From: an uncultured Verrucomicrobia subdivision 3 bacterium
GTDB taxonomy: Bacteria > Verrucomicrobiota > Verrucomicrobiia > Limisphaerales > UBA11358
Length of the DNA stretch: 64,000 nucleotides
Assembly (NCBI GenBank): GCA_903922735.1
Contig: CAIXUZ010000003.1
Span: 1-64,000, forward strand
Reading direction: 5' to 3'
Below, one piece after another: positions 16,395 to 24,818 of the stretch (its first letter is position 1; every line of letters starts with the position of its first letter). Position numbers and translations under genes: made by a program. Under the pieces are notes generated by a model. That model made no database searches, was not told where the DNA came from, and was given only the letters and a program-made list of their open reading frames with translations.

Positions 16395-18647
16395 TCATTC
16401 GCCCGGCAATGAGCCGGCGGCGGGCGCGGTGAGGGTGCCGCGCGGGCGCGGGATCGCGGGCAGCGGCTCGCCGTACGGCACGGCCCCGGCATCCGGCTGC
16501 TTCCCGGTCTCATAGCCCGGCAGGCTTTTGCCGGTGAGGGCGGCCAGATCGCCGGCCCGACCGCGGGCCGGGCTGTCCGCGCGCAGCCGCACATCGTGGC
16601 TGGCCGCGTTCACAAAGCCAAGGTCGCCTTCGAGCCAGAGGCTGCTCCGGTCAATGCCCAGTTCCGCCGCCAGGTTCTTCGTCTTGGTCCAGTCGCTGCG
16701 CTCACCGCGCCGCACGATGACGTTGTGTTCCCCGTGCCAGTTGGGCTTGAGTTCGGTGCCCGACCACCAGCGCTCGCACCAGAAAATATTATTGAGGAAC
16801 CAGTAGTTCGGCGTGCCGATCCCCTGCACCTTGTTATAGGTCACGGCCGAGCTGCTGGAGGAAGTATTGTGATAGACATACACCGGGGACGGATACTTGG
16901 GCACAAAGCAGCGGTAGTCCTCGCCATTGTCGAAATAGAGGTTGCGGTAGGCGTAGAGCGGGCCGGCCTTGATGGTCTTGATACGGAAGCCGCAGGCGGT
17001 CTCCTCCACCCAGTTGTCATGCCAGCGGCAGTTCTCGCCCGCGCCGTTGGGCTCCAGGCCATCGTCGGCCACGCGGAAGATGCGGTTGTGATGCACGTCG
17101 AGATTCCGGTTTTCGCCCACGGCCCCGGTATCCTCGATGCCGTCCCAGCCGTCGTGGATATAGTTGTCGTGAATGGCGTGGCCGCCCGCCGTGGCGTGGA
17201 TTTCGATGCCCACGCGGTCATAGAAGCCGCCCTCCTTGACCGCCAGCCAGTTGTCCCACCAGCCGGTCATTTTGGGGCTGGCGCCCGCATAAGGGTCCTG
17301 CGAAATCTCATTGAAGCGCACCGTGCAGCGGTCGGCGCCGGCGCCGAGAAACACGCCGTGATCGGTGATTTCGATGCGGCAGGCTTCCACGGTGGAGCCG
17401 GCGGAATGCTCGATGAGCACCCCCTGCCAGGCGTGGCGGATCGTGACTCCGCGCACCACGCAGCGATCCGCGCCGCGGATGGTGATGGCGGGCAGCCGCG
17501 GGGCCACCGTCAGCTTCAACTGGCGCGGGTCGGGATTGCCGCGCAGGCGGAGGATGAGTTCCTTGCGCTGGTCCGAATACATCGCGAGGCCTTTCACGCC
17601 TTCCCAGCCCGAGGGGCCGATGCCTTTCTGGAAGATCACCGGCCAGGCCCAGTCCGGCGTGTAAATATTTTCCGGCACCACGCCCAGGGCCGCCTTGTTT
17701 TTGCCCCGCGCCAGCACCTTTTGGACGTTCTCCGGGTCCACGCGCCGTTCGTCCAGGATGGTGACAATTTTGCCGTCCACCGTAACGGTGATCACCGGCG
17801 TGGCGAGGGCCGCCTTATAAACGCCGGGGCCGAGGTCGGCGGCGGGTTTCCAATCAAGGGTGACCGGGTCCGAGGCGTCAATCACCGCCCCGGGATCGCC
17901 CTCGAGCGTGACGGGGAAATTCGCCAGCCCGCCGATGTTGAAGCGCACGCGTTCGCGGTACACGCCCGGCGCGAGATGCACGGTGGTGCCGGGGGTGGCG
18001 CGGTCCAGCGCCTCCTGGATGCGGGCCAGCGGGGCGGCCTGGGTGCCGGCCGCGCCGCTCCGGCCGGCCGGCGCGACATACAGTTCGGTCCGCTGCGGCA
18101 CGACCGCTTTCGGTTCATAGAGCTTCACTTCGGCGAAGGCCACCCGCGCGCCGACCTGGGCCGGGCCCTGCGAATACCGGCACAGCACGGATACGGTGGC
18201 GGCCGCCTCGGAATTGAAGGCGAGGCGCAGGGTCTCCCAATCCGTGCCCGCATTAAAACCGCTGCTGATCCGCCGGATTTCCCGGCCGGCGGAATCCAGG
18301 AGCTTGATCATCAAGAGCGCAGTCCCCTGGCTGCTGGCCTTGACCCTGGCTTCGGCGAGGTAGCGGGTGTTTTTTGACAGGCCTCTGACCGGCTGCTCCA
18401 CCGCCCCATAGTTCGCCTGGGCCCGGGCGATCGTGACGACAAGCGCCGGGGTGTTCGCCGACGGATTGCCCGCAGGTTCCAGCTTCCATGGCTGTGAATC
18501 CCTGCCCACATTCCATCCGGCGGGAATACCGCCGGGCCCGCGTTCCGAGAAATCGCCATTGTGCAGGAGGCTGGCGGCCGGCTGGGCCGCCAGCCAGCCG
18601 GGCAGGGTCGTAAACAGGGTCAGGAGAATCGCAAAGTTCCGGCGCAT
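16395..18647 (-). CDS. Exported beta-helix protein with N-terminal carbohydrate-binding-like domain
   Basis: The start was chosen at ATG 18647 (MRRNFAILLTLFTTLPGWLA), preceded by AAGGA 10 bp upstream; ATG 18656 is the alternative. A 750-aa product. Residues about 25-175 form a jelly-roll module (LLHNGDFSERGPGGIPAGWN ... ADTDWETLRLAF-type strands). From about 190, ELYVAPAGRSGAAGTQAAPL then ARIQEALDRATPGTTVHLAP then GVYRERVRFN is a canonical DUF1565/beta-helix opening. Coils follow (VVRGVTIRHAWQGVLIEHSA; VEACRIEITDHGVFLGAGAD; IHDNYIHDGWDGIEDTG; VHHNRIFRVADDGLEPNGAG; WHDNWVEETACGFRIKT). It closes with LRADSPARGRAGDLA. Probable extracellular lyase or hydrolase; substrate unknown. Confidence 0.72.
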   Translation of the reverse strand: MRRNFAILLTLFTTLPGWLAAQPAASLLHNGDFSERGPGGIPAGWNVGRDSQPWKLEPAGNPSANTPALVVTIARAQANYGAVEQPVRGLSKNTRYLAEARVKASSQGTALLMIKLLDSAGREIRRISSGFNAGTDWETLRLAFNSEAAATVSVLCRYSQGPAQVGARVAFAEVKLYEPKAVVPQRTELYVAPAGRSGAAGTQAAPLARIQEALDRATPGTTVHLAPGVYRERVRFNIGGLANFPVTLEGDPGAVIDASDPVTLDWKPAADLGPGVYKAALATPVITVTVDGKIVTILDERRVDPENVQKVLARGKNKAALGVVPENIYTPDWAWPVIFQKGIGPSGWEGVKGLAMYSDQRKELILRLRGNPDPRQLKLTVAPRLPAITIRGADRCVVRGVTIRHAWQGVLIEHSAGSTVEACRIEITDHGVFLGAGADRCTVRFNEISQDPYAGASPKMTGWWDNWLAVKEGGFYDRVGIEIHATAGGHAIHDNYIHDGWDGIEDTGAVGENRNLDVHHNRIFRVADDGLEPNGAGENCRWHDNWVEETACGFRIKTIKAGPLYAYRNLYFDNGEDYRCFVPKYPSPVYVYHNTSSSSSAVTYNKVQGIGTPNYWFLNNIFWCERWWSGTELKPNWHGEHNVIVRRGERSDWTKTKNLAAELGIDRSSLWLEGDLGFVNAASHDVRLRADSPARGRAGDLAALTGKSLPGYETGKQPDAGAVPYGEPLPAIPRPRGTLTAPAAGSLPGE

Positions 18648-18829
18648 AAAAGTCATTCCTTGCCAGCCTTGCTTAATGGCTTTGAAAACGCGGGGTGATG
18701 GCGGTGCATGAGCACACAGTGCCATATCCAGACGTCCCGCGGCAAAATTAAATTACCGGGCAACAATACGGTTTGGGTGGCCGGGGCCAAAATGTCCGAA
18801 CCGTCCAAAATCTTGACCCCATAGATTCA

Positions 18830-18848
18830 TAATGATAGCGTAATGATA
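18830..18848 (+). promoter_or_regulatory. Candidate operator of the toxin-antitoxin pair
   Basis: TAATGATA occurs twice, at 18830-18837 and 18841-18848, 11 bp apart, directly abutting the antitoxin start codon. Ribbon-helix-helix antitoxins commonly bind such helically phased repeats to autorepress. Binding is inferred from spacing and position only. Confidence 0.35.
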
Positions 18849-19099
18849 TGAAAGCGCTGACCATTCGGAATATTGACGACGAGGTTTTTGAAAACTTTGC
18901 GCGGCGCGCCAAGGAAAACGAGCGCAACCCGGAGGCGCACGCGCGGTTTTTAATCATGGAGGAAAGCAAGGGTGAAAAGCTGGATGCGGCCGGGGCATTG
19001 CTATCGGACATCTGGACGCGGCCCGCTCCGGGGGTTGATCCGGCGGCGGTTGAAAAGTTTCTGGCGGGACGCGGAAAGCGTTCTCATCGGCCAGCATGA
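18848..19099 (+). CDS. FitA/VapB-type ribbon-helix-helix antitoxin
   Basis: An 83-aa product. The N-terminus MKALTIRNIDDEVFENFARR followed by AKENERNPEAHARFLIMEES is the pattern of FitA-like Arc/CopG antitoxins: a strand (ALTIRN), helix 1 (DEVFENFARRAKEN), then helix 2, where the usual 'R(S/N)xEAEAR.IL' is present as RNPEAHARFLI. The C-terminal segment (LLSDIWTRPAPGVDPAAVEK) would wrap around the partner toxin. The stop overlaps the toxin start by 4 bp (ATGA at 19096), indicating translational coupling. It should neutralise the PIN toxin and autoregulate the operon through the repeat at 18830. Confidence 0.8.
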   Translation: MKALTIRNIDDEVFENFARRAKENERNPEAHARFLIMEESKGEKLDAAGALLSDIWTRPAPGVDPAAVEKFLAGRGKRSHRPA

Positions 19100-19482
19100 T
19101 TGCCGACACAACATTTTTAAGTGACTTGCTGCGCGAGCGGCAGCGGGAAAAACAAGGGCCGGCGGCGGCAATGTTGCGGCGTCTGCGCGACGGCCGGGTG
19201 AGGACAACCATTATCAGCGTTGCCGAAATAGCCGTATTGTTCGACCACTCTTTTGAGGCGTGGAAATGGCTGGAACACTGGAAAATTTATCCGCTCCACC
19301 AGGGGATCGCCCAAACTGCGGCGGATATTGACCGCCAGCTAAAAAACACCGGTCATCGGCTTGGAGAAAACGACAACTGGATCGCCGGATTTGCCGCCTA
19401 CTACCACGAGCCAATCATCAGCCACGATGCCGCATTTGACCGGATACCCGGCGTAAGGCGGATTGCTTACGAGCGGGACTAA
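19096..19482 (+). CDS. VapC/FitB-type PIN-domain toxin ribonuclease
   Basis: A 128-aa product of normal PIN length. The four acidic metal-binding residues are all in place: Asp4 (MIADTTFLSDLL), Glu44 (TTIISVAEIAVL), Asp93 (GENDNWIAGFAAYY) and Asp111 (IISHDAAFDRI). The family is a magnesium-dependent RNase, usually cutting tRNA or rRNA, held inactive by the antitoxin encoded directly upstream. The intact quartet suggests an active toxin. It is surrounded by repeat A copies 3 and 4 in the accessory region, consistent with lateral spread. Target unknown. Confidence 0.85.
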   Translation: MIADTTFLSDLLRERQREKQGPAAAMLRRLRDGRVRTTIISVAEIAVLFDHSFEAWKWLEHWKIYPLHQGIAQTAADIDRQLKNTGHRLGENDNWIAGFAAYYHEPIISHDAAFDRIPGVRRIAYERD

Positions 19483-19535
19483 AACACCCGGCCCGCCAGT
19501 GACGCGCCGGAAATCGGGTTGAATCCCACAAAACT

Positions 19536-19590
19536 GCTGATCGGAAATTGCTTCTCCGGCGGGATCATTTACTGGACGCGGCGCGGGTGA
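19536..19590 (+). repeat. Repeat A, copy 4
   Basis: Reads GCTGATCGGAAATTGCTTCT then CCGGCGGGATCATTTACTGG, ACGCGGCGCGGGTGA. Sits between the toxin gene (plus) and the end of the pseudopilin gene (minus), which are convergent here. Confidence 0.8.
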
Positions 19591-19678
19591 GGGCGCGACG
19601 TTTTACGGCGGCCGGAATGGGGTGAAGCGTTCAATGTAAAGCCCTCTTTTTGACCCCTTTTTCCCTTTTGGGGAAGAT

Positions 19679-20368
19679 TTATTCCCACCCGTGCATCGAA
19701 TCGTAGCGGAAAGTCATTTCATCGGCGTCATATCCTTTATACCACATTACGTGGCCGTCGGCGAAAAGGATGTTTTGTCCCTTGCTGTGTGCCTGCCACT
19801 GCACCTGCGCGTAGGCCGGCACGTCGGTTTCGCCCCCGACGCAATCCCGCGAGTAATCATCCTTGTCGCAGTCGTTGGGTTTAAAATACTGGCCGTTGTC
19901 AATCGTGTCGCCCGACAGCACATAAGCAACCGGAAACAAAATGCGCGCGTTTTTCACCGGGGCAATACTGCCGGCGTCCATATACGCAGCGCGCACGCCG
20001 TTGAAGTAATTGAAGGGCGACTGGATGCCGACCGAGAGTTGTGCATTGCCCGGACAGTGATAGACATTGGTGTTCGACGTGTAGGCAATAATCTGTTCCA
20101 TCCAGCCGCGCTGACCGGAGCCGGCCGGCGGCGCTACGTCGTTGGTGCCCCATAGAATGGTGCCTCCAGATTCAGGATAAAACCCGTTGTTTTCGTCGGC
20201 AAACATCCGCAGGCCCAAACCGATTTGGTGCAGGTTGGAATTACAACTGGCTGTCCACGCCTTCTTTTTGGCCGCCGCCAGCGCGGGCAACAGCATCGCC
20301 GCCAAGATCGCGATGATGGCAATCACCACCAGTAATTCAATCAGGGTAAAGCCGTTTTGCCGCCGCAT
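19679..20368 (-). CDS. Type II/IV pseudopilin-like prepilin (G-type, DUF1559-like tail)
   Basis: The start was set at ATG 20368 because [20 protein letters not shown] is a textbook class-III prepilin leader: cleavage falls before Phe (G|FTLIE), followed by a hydrophobic helix [12 protein letters not shown]. The frame is open further upstream through repeat A copy 5, which I reject as coding. A 229-aa product. The mature body has the conserved [20 protein letters not shown], internal Cys residues, and the C-terminal [17 protein letters not shown], equivalent to the H-x9-DG module common in Planctomycetes and Verrucomicrobia. It would be processed by a prepilin peptidase and displayed through a secretion or pilus apparatus not encoded here. 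Confidence 0.85.
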   Translation of the reverse strand: MRRQNGFTLIELLVVIAIIAILAAMLLPALAAAKKKAWTASCNSNLHQIGLGLRMFADENNGFYPESGGTILWGTNDVAPPAGSGQRGWMEQIIAYTSNTNVYHCPGNAQLSVGIQSPFNYFNGVRAAYMDAGSIAPVKNARILFPVAYVLSGDTIDNGQYFKPNDCDKDDYSRDCVGGETDVPAYAQVQWQAHSKGQNILFADGHVMWYKGYDADEMTFRYDSMHGWE

Positions 20369-20419
20369 ACAAGGGACAGACTCGTAAGCCGGAAGCGGCG
20401 TTACAAGAAGATATAACGG

Positions 20420-20471
20420 ACTGATAGGAAATTGCTTTTCATGCGGGCTCATTGACTGAACGCTGAGCGGG
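20420..20471 (+). repeat. Repeat A, copy 5
   Basis: Reads ACTGATAGGAAATTGCTTTT then CATGCGGGCTCATTGACTGA, ACGCTGAGCGGG. It occupies most of the 109-bp gap between the pseudopilin start and the stop of the next minus-strand gene. Confidence 0.8.
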
Positions 20472-20477
20472 TCATGG

Positions 20478-22271
20478 TTATTTGATTGGATACCGCCAGA
20501 CCCAGTCGCCCTCTTCAAATCTCGGTTGTGTGCCGCCTTTATGGATAATGGTCACGCCGCCGTCATCCTTTTCATTCCAGCCGACGGAATACAAAACAAA
20601 CTGTCCATCCGCCGTGCGCCGATATCTCAACGGCTGGCCGCTGATGACATCGTGAGGCACCTTGGCGATAAACTGCGGCGCGAGCACGTCCAGCGCTTCG
20701 GGAAATTCCCCATGCGCCAGCCGGCAGCGCTCCAGCGCAATGGCCGTGCGCGCCAAATCCACAGATATTTGTTCGCGGCTGGATTTCTTTGCCATAGCTC
20801 CGAGCGCCGGCATCAACTCCTTGGACAAAAAGTTCCATGGCCGTGACGCATTTTGAAATAGATGATCTTTGGCTAGTCCAATTTCGTTGTATTTCGAAGG
20901 CGACGCCAAATGTTTTTCCGGGAAAATGATACCGTCCATCCAGTCTTGTTGACCTTTGGCGATTACCAGTTTGTTTTGCTCAAACCAACCAGCGGGCATC
21001 AACCAAAAGCCGACACCGCGCGCGGTCTTTTGCAGTATTTCCGAGGTCGTAGGATTATTATTGTTGTCACCCATCATTTCCGTCATCTCTTGATACTTTT
21101 TGTAACGCGGTTTTTTGCTGACATAGTCAATAATACTGAGGCTGAAAACGCGTTCGCCACGCATGGCCAACTGGTAATCCGCCAGAAAATCCAGCTTCGC
21201 CAGTTCGGCGTCGAGCGTCACGAGCTGGTTATCAGTCCATTGGTGGTTCGCCAAACCTTCGTAAATCGGTTGCAGGATAATTTCCGTCATCGCAATCCGG
21301 ACCAAGTGTGAAATCAAAAACGGTTCGGTGCGCATAGCCTCGGTCAGTCGCAGTGTCAGATGCACATCCGCCAACGCTTTTTCGCTCTGGCCATTTTGCA
21401 ATTCTGCGAGGGCGCGCAGTTTCAATAATTGGGTCGCCCGCTTCATCGTCGCCAAGTGCGGCAGCAGAATCGTCGCGCAATTTTCCGCATCGTAATTCAG
21501 CGGGAACCGGCACTGCGGCCGTTCGCCAGCCGACCGCAGTTCTTCGACCGCTGCATCATATTTGCTCAACGCCAGCAGCACGTCAGCGGCGGGCGATTGC
21601 GGCTGCGGTGGCACGGCAAACAGATTTGTCTTCGCCGCCAGCGCGCGATAATTGTCCTGCCACACCTTCAAGTTGCTCGTCGTCCCTTTGATCCAGGAAC
21701 CATAGCCGTTGGTTTTTATGTCCGCATCGCCGAGGTCAAAGGAGAGACGGTCCACGATATTGGTGTCGCGTTCTTCGTAGGGAATTTTTTTGCCATCGCG
21801 TGTCAACGTCTGGGCGTAACTGCTGGCCACCACCGGCGACATTGCAAAATTCTGGTCGTCCGGCACCGGCGGCGGAATGATGCTGGCAAAATCAAACTTC
21901 TCGCCCCTGGCTTCCCACTCGCGCTGGAATTTTTTCCAGTCGTGTTTGCCGCGCCAGTCTTCCTCCGCGTAACCCAGCGCAATCAGCGTGGCGAAACACG
22001 CGAGCCCGAACAGCGTCCGCCGCCAGTGTTTCCAAAACAGCCAGCGCGACAACGGCCACACAACGTAAATCACCAAACCAACCCCCGTGAAACACAGTCC
22101 GGCAAAGATGGCAACGGCCGCCGCCCAATTGGACATCGGGTAAATATAATCCGCTAGTGAGGCAATGAATGTTCCCAAAATCAAGGCAACCATCGCCACC
22201 GCCAACCAGATGATCAGTGCCATCCGCCCGGTGATATTTTTTTTCCAGATGCTTTGCGGTTGTTCGTCCAT
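20478..22271 (-). CDS. Membrane protein of unknown function in an ECF sigma operon
   Basis: A 597-aa product. Three membrane segments lie in the first 110 residues ([60 protein letters not shown]). A long, mostly helical domain follows, extracytoplasmic or cytoplasmic depending on topology ([40 protein letters not shown]). The C-terminus [20 protein letters not shown] then KDDGG resembles a short beta tail seen in this phylum's proteins that follow ECF sigma genes. It begins 4 bp after the stop of the 22276 gene, so the three genes 23222 to 20478 form one operon. Probably part of an envelope-sensing circuit; no enzymatic motif recognised. Confidence 0.65.
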   Translation of the reverse strand: MDEQPQSIWKKNITGRMALIIWLAVAMVALILGTFIASLADYIYPMSNWAAAVAIFAGLCFTGVGLVIYVVWPLSRWLFWKHWRRTLFGLACFATLIALGYAEEDWRGKHDWKKFQREWEARGEKFDFASIIPPPVPDDQNFAMSPVVASSYAQTLTRDGKKIPYEERDTNIVDRLSFDLGDADIKTNGYGSWIKGTTSNLKVWQDNYRALAAKTNLFAVPPQPQSPAADVLLALSKYDAAVEELRSAGERPQCRFPLNYDAENCATILLPHLATMKRATQLLKLRALAELQNGQSEKALADVHLTLRLTEAMRTEPFLISHLVRIAMTEIILQPIYEGLANHQWTDNQLVTLDAELAKLDFLADYQLAMRGERVFSLSIIDYVSKKPRYKKYQEMTEMMGDNNNNPTTSEILQKTARGVGFWLMPAGWFEQNKLVIAKGQQDWMDGIIFPEKHLASPSKYNEIGLAKDHLFQNASRPWNFLSKELMPALGAMAKKSSREQISVDLARTAIALERCRLAHGEFPEALDVLAPQFIAKVPHDVISGQPLRYRRTADGQFVLYSVGWNEKDDGGVTIIHKGGTQPRFEEGDWVWRYPIK

Positions 22272-22275
22272 AAGT

Positions 22276-22704
22276 TTATGTCGTCAATAATTCAACCCGT
22301 TCGCTGCGCGGTCTGGGTGCAAAAATCCGGGGCCGGTCGGCGTCCTGCGTTTCGCGCGGGCCGATGAGCTTGGCCAGCATCAATTGCTGTTTTCGCAATT
22401 CCACCATCATCGCCGGCGACGGCGGCGCGGATTTCTCCGCCATTCGCGGCGACGGCTCGCGCTGGGAAAGATTTAAAGCGAGAATAAAAATCCAGACCAC
22501 CGCCAGCCCCGCCCACGCCTTGGGATGAGGCCAAAGCAAAGTTGCGAGCTGACGGTTGAAAGTTGCAAGAAACGAGGCGCGAGGCGTGGGGCGTGAGGCT
22601 GACCGTGCGGCAGCAAGGACTTGCGTGCGCCATTCGGGTGGGATTGGTCGCAGCGGCTGGCGGCCCAGACGGCTTTCAAATTGGTCCATTTCTTTATTCA
22701 TCAT
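22276..22704 (-). CDS. Small single-pass membrane protein, putative anti-sigma partner
   Basis: A 142-aa product overlapping the sigma factor stop by 4 bp (22701-22704). An N-terminal cytoplasmic segment of about 55 residues (FESRLGRQPLRPIPPEWRTQ) precedes a single membrane helix (WAGLAVVWIFILALNLSQRE) and a short charged periplasmic tail (AMMVELRKQQLMLAKLIG). This topology and the position directly after an ECF sigma gene suggest an anti-sigma regulator, though there is no zinc-binding HxxxCxxC motif. The DNA of residues 40-52 (FLATFNRQLATLL) is a low-complexity CAACTTTC-like tract. Confidence 0.6.
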   Translation of the reverse strand: MMNKEMDQFESRLGRQPLRPIPPEWRTQVLAAARSASRPTPRASFLATFNRQLATLLWPHPKAWAGLAVVWIFILALNLSQREPSPRMAEKSAPPSPAMMVELRKQQLMLAKLIGPRETQDADRPRIFAPRPRSERVELLTT

Positions 22705-23222
22705 TCTGCCTTTTTCATTTCTTCATAGAGTGGACGCAGCCGCCCGCGCAATTTGTCTAGCCCGTAGCGATACCGGCTGGCGGCGGTGTTTGGCGGAATT
22801 TCCAGCGTGGCCGCGATTTCCTCGAACGTCAGACCACTCCACAGCTTTAAGTGAACCACGGCGCGCTGTTCGGCCGGCAGTTCTCCCAATGCGGCGGATA
22901 GTTCGTCGCGGAAAACTTTTTCATCCGGGTCGCTCGTCGGCGCAAATGGCGAAATCCTTTCGGCAGCGAAGTTTTCCTTCGTCCGCTCGCGCGTGCCGCG
23001 CCGGCGCATCAGGTCAATCGCGGCATTGTGAGCGAGCCGGATGAGAAAGGGTCGTTCCTCGCGGACGCCGGCTAACAGTTGGGGATCGCGCGCGAGCTTG
23101 ACGAACAGTTCCTGAAGCAAATCATGCGTATCCACCTCGTCGCGCGTGAAGTTAAGAAGAAAGGCATAAAGCGGCTGGGCGTGCTGCTCGTAAAGCCTTT
23201 CGATTTCTGGGCGGGCGGGCAT
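22701..23222 (-). CDS. ECF-family RNA polymerase sigma factor
   Basis: A 173-aa product of normal sigma-70 family-4 length. Region 2 is visible as LYEQHAQPLYAFLLNFTRDE then DLLQELFVKLARDP (helix 2.1-2.2) and RPFLIRLAHNAAIDLMRRRG (2.3-2.4). A linker is followed by region 4 LGELPAEQRAVVHLKLWSGL then TFEEIAATLEIPPNTAASRY with the helix-turn-helix and RYGLDKLRGRL. It would redirect RNA polymerase in response to an envelope signal relayed by its cotranscribed membrane neighbours (genes at 22276 and 20478). The first gene of the operon; its promoter region is the 23223-23450 interval holding repeats A and B. Confidence 0.9.
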   Translation of the reverse strand: MPARPEIERLYEQHAQPLYAFLLNFTRDEVDTHDLLQELFVKLARDPQLLAGVREERPFLIRLAHNAAIDLMRRRGTRERTKENFAAERISPFAPTSDPDEKVFRDELSAALGELPAEQRAVVHLKLWSGLTFEEIAATLEIPPNTAASRYRYGLDKLRGRLRPLYEEMKKAE

Positions 23223-23366
23223 TTAAATAAAGACGCGCTTGACGGTGGGATTTGTCTAGCAAGAGTTTATAATTTACAGTTCTCCGCTGACCAGTCAATT
23301 TCGTATGTTCCAGATTATTGTCGCAATAGATGAAGCGGCCTAATCACCAAAAGGGCCGGTAGACCC

Positions 23367-23398
23367 GGTCAAAAAACCTTCAACGATTTCTTCAATAA
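23367..23398 (+). repeat. Repeat B, copy 3 (truncated)
   Basis: GGTCAAAAAACCTTCAACGA then TTTCTTCAATAA matches the first half of repeat B. The GC-rich half is replaced at once by repeat A, giving a chimeric B-A junction. Confidence 0.7.
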
Positions 23399-23450
23399 AC
23401 TGATCGGAAATTTCTTTTCTTGCGGGCTCATTGACTTGCCGCAGCGCGGG
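23399..23450 (+). repeat. Repeat A, copy 6
   Basis: Reads ACTGATCGGAAATTTCTTTT then CTTGCGGGCTCATTGACTTG, CCGCAGCGCGGG. Joined on its left to truncated repeat B. Confidence 0.8.
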
Positions 23451-23493
23451 CAAGTTGCAGCATCCAGCCTGGGTGAACGCTAGGTTGCAGGGT

Positions 23494-23530
23494 CGAGGCT
23501 GCGCCTCGAATGGTTGAGCCGCAGGCTCAA
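23494..23530. repeat. Tandem pair of short hairpins
   Basis: CGAGGCTGCGCCTCG (23494-23508) and TTGAGCCGCAGGCTCAA (23514-23530) are two adjacent perfect inverted repeats upstream of the plus-strand gene. Their GGTTGCAGGGTCGAGGC-type context looks like a REP-style element rather than a terminator, since no T-tract follows. Confidence 0.55.
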
Positions 23531-23663
23531 CGCTACAAATATTTACTGGCCGGCGCCGCTCCGAAGAAATTCGACGCCGGCTCGACCGCAGGGTACGAGG
23601 TCGGCGCTTTCCGGCTGGCCGGCCGCGACATTTTCCGGCACAGTAAACCCGAGACCCATCATC

Positions 23664-24755
23664 ATGAATAAACTCATCGCCCTTGCCCTGTTCGCCGCCG
23701 CGTCACTGCCGGCGGCCCAAATCGAAGTCGCCAACGATCTCGAGGCCGCCCGCGCCCGCGAGACCATCGAGGTGAAACTCAACCGCGCCGGACCGTTCGT
23801 GGTGCGCGACGCGGCGGGAGCCGAGATCACATCGCAGCTGCTGGGCGATGGCAGCGTGATTTTCCAGTCCGATTTCGCGCCGAAAGAAGTGAAAAAATTC
23901 ACCATCACGCCGGGCGCACCGGCGAAGGTGGAGTCGAAGGTGTATGGCCGGTTTGTGCCGGAGCGGGCGGACGATTTCGCTTGGGAGAACGACCGGATTG
24001 CGTTCCGCATGTACGGCCCGGCGCTGCAGGCGAAGGATGGCGACAAGACCGGCAGCGGCATCGATGTGTGGTGCAAACACGTCCGCACCCCGATCATCGA
24101 ATCCATGTATGCGCGGCGCAACTCGAAGCCCGATTACCATCATGACGACGGCCAGGCCGCCGACAATTACCGCGCCGGCCCGAACCGCGGGTGCGGCGGC
24201 GCGGCGATCTGGTCGGACGGCAAACTCTGGGCGGCGCGCTGTTTCAAGTCGTGGAAGGTGCTCGCGACGGGGCCGATCCGGTTCACGTTCGAGCTGACCT
24301 ACGCGCCGTGGAACGCCAACGGCAAAACGGTTTCGGAAGTCAAACGCGTGTCGCTCGACCTCGGCGCGAACCTGAACCGGTTCGAGAGCCGGTTTGAAAC
24401 CGGCGGCGAGCCGTTCACGGCGGCGGCGGGTTTGATCATCCATTCCGACGAAAGCATCCTGGCGCACGGGAACAACTGGGCGACCCTGTGGGAAAAATTC
24501 AGCGAAGGCGACGGGCCCGGCTTCATTCCCGTCGCGCTCGTCTGGGGGGCGAACACCGGCGGCCAATTCAAGCAAGCGGAAGGCCACGCGCTGACGGTGG
24601 CCGGGCTGAAGGCCGGCCAGCCGTTCGTGTACTACGCCGGGGCCGGCTGGAGCAAGGGGCCGGATTTCCCCGACGCCGCCACGTGGAACGCGTATGTGAA
24701 GTCGTTCGCCGCCCGCGTGAATTCGCCGTTGCGCGTCACCGTGAAGGGAGACTGA
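23664..24755 (+). CDS. Exported DUF4861-family protein
   Basis: The start was set at ATG 23664 (MNKLIALALFAAASLPAAQI, a signal peptide); the upstream open stretch is repeat sequence. A 363-aa product. The mature protein opens IEVANDLEAARARETIEVKL and continues with beta-rich segments (FAWENDRIAFRMYGPALQ; GIDVWCKHVRTPIIESMY; GCGGAAIWSDGKLWAARCFK; LTYAPWNANGKTVSEVKRVS; PGFIPVALVWGANTGGQFKQ). This order matches DUF4861 as I know it, a beta-sandwich family usually near pectin- or uronate-degradation genes in Bacteroidetes and Verrucomicrobia. Reaction unknown. Its stop codon lies inside the first bases of repeat A copy 7. Confidence 0.75.
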   Translation: MNKLIALALFAAASLPAAQIEVANDLEAARARETIEVKLNRAGPFVVRDAAGAEITSQLLGDGSVIFQSDFAPKEVKKFTITPGAPAKVESKVYGRFVPERADDFAWENDRIAFRMYGPALQAKDGDKTGSGIDVWCKHVRTPIIESMYARRNSKPDYHHDDGQAADNYRAGPNRGCGGAAIWSDGKLWAARCFKSWKVLATGPIRFTFELTYAPWNANGKTVSEVKRVSLDLGANLNRFESRFETGGEPFTAAAGLIIHSDESILAHGNNWATLWEKFSEGDGPGFIPVALVWGANTGGQFKQAEGHALTVAGLKAGQPFVYYAGAGWSKGPDFPDAATWNAYVKSFAARVNSPLRVTVKGD

Positions 24756-24800
24756 CCGGAAATGGCTTTTCCGGCGGGCGCATTGACGGGAAGCGGGGCG
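24751..24800 (+). repeat. Repeat A, copy 7
   Basis: Reads ACTGACCGGAAATGGCTTTT then CCGGCGGGCGCATTGACGGG, AAGCGGGGCG. It overlaps the stop codon TGA 24753-24755. In this copy CCGGAAA and TTTCCGG form a perfect 7-bp stem with a 5-base loop; the stem is imperfect in most other copies. Confidence 0.8.
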
Positions 24801-24818
24801 GCGGACCAACCAACAACT

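Larger units (their letters stand above)
23223..23663. other. 441-bp divergent intergenic region with stacked repeats
   Basis: Separates the divergent ECF sigma operon and the DUF4861 gene. It contains truncated repeat B (23367-23398) joined directly to repeat A copy 6 (23399-23450), then two short hairpins (CGAGGC/GCCTCG at 23494-23508 and TTGAGCC/GGCTCAA at 23514-23530). No gene is seen; promoters for both directions must lie here. Confidence 0.6.

Noticed and set aside
16596..18377. Plus-strand open frame of 593 codons opposite the beta-helix gene
   Set aside because: It is the mirror of a GC-rich gene with a signal peptide and beta-helix coils. Its own product is His/Ala/Gly/Arg-rich with no recognisable domain, signal or ribosome site.
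20369..20518. N-terminal extension of the pseudopilin by 50 codons
   Set aside because: The extension translates repeat A copy 5 ([10 protein letters not shown]), and the prepilin leader with its Gly-Phe cleavage site would then be internal.
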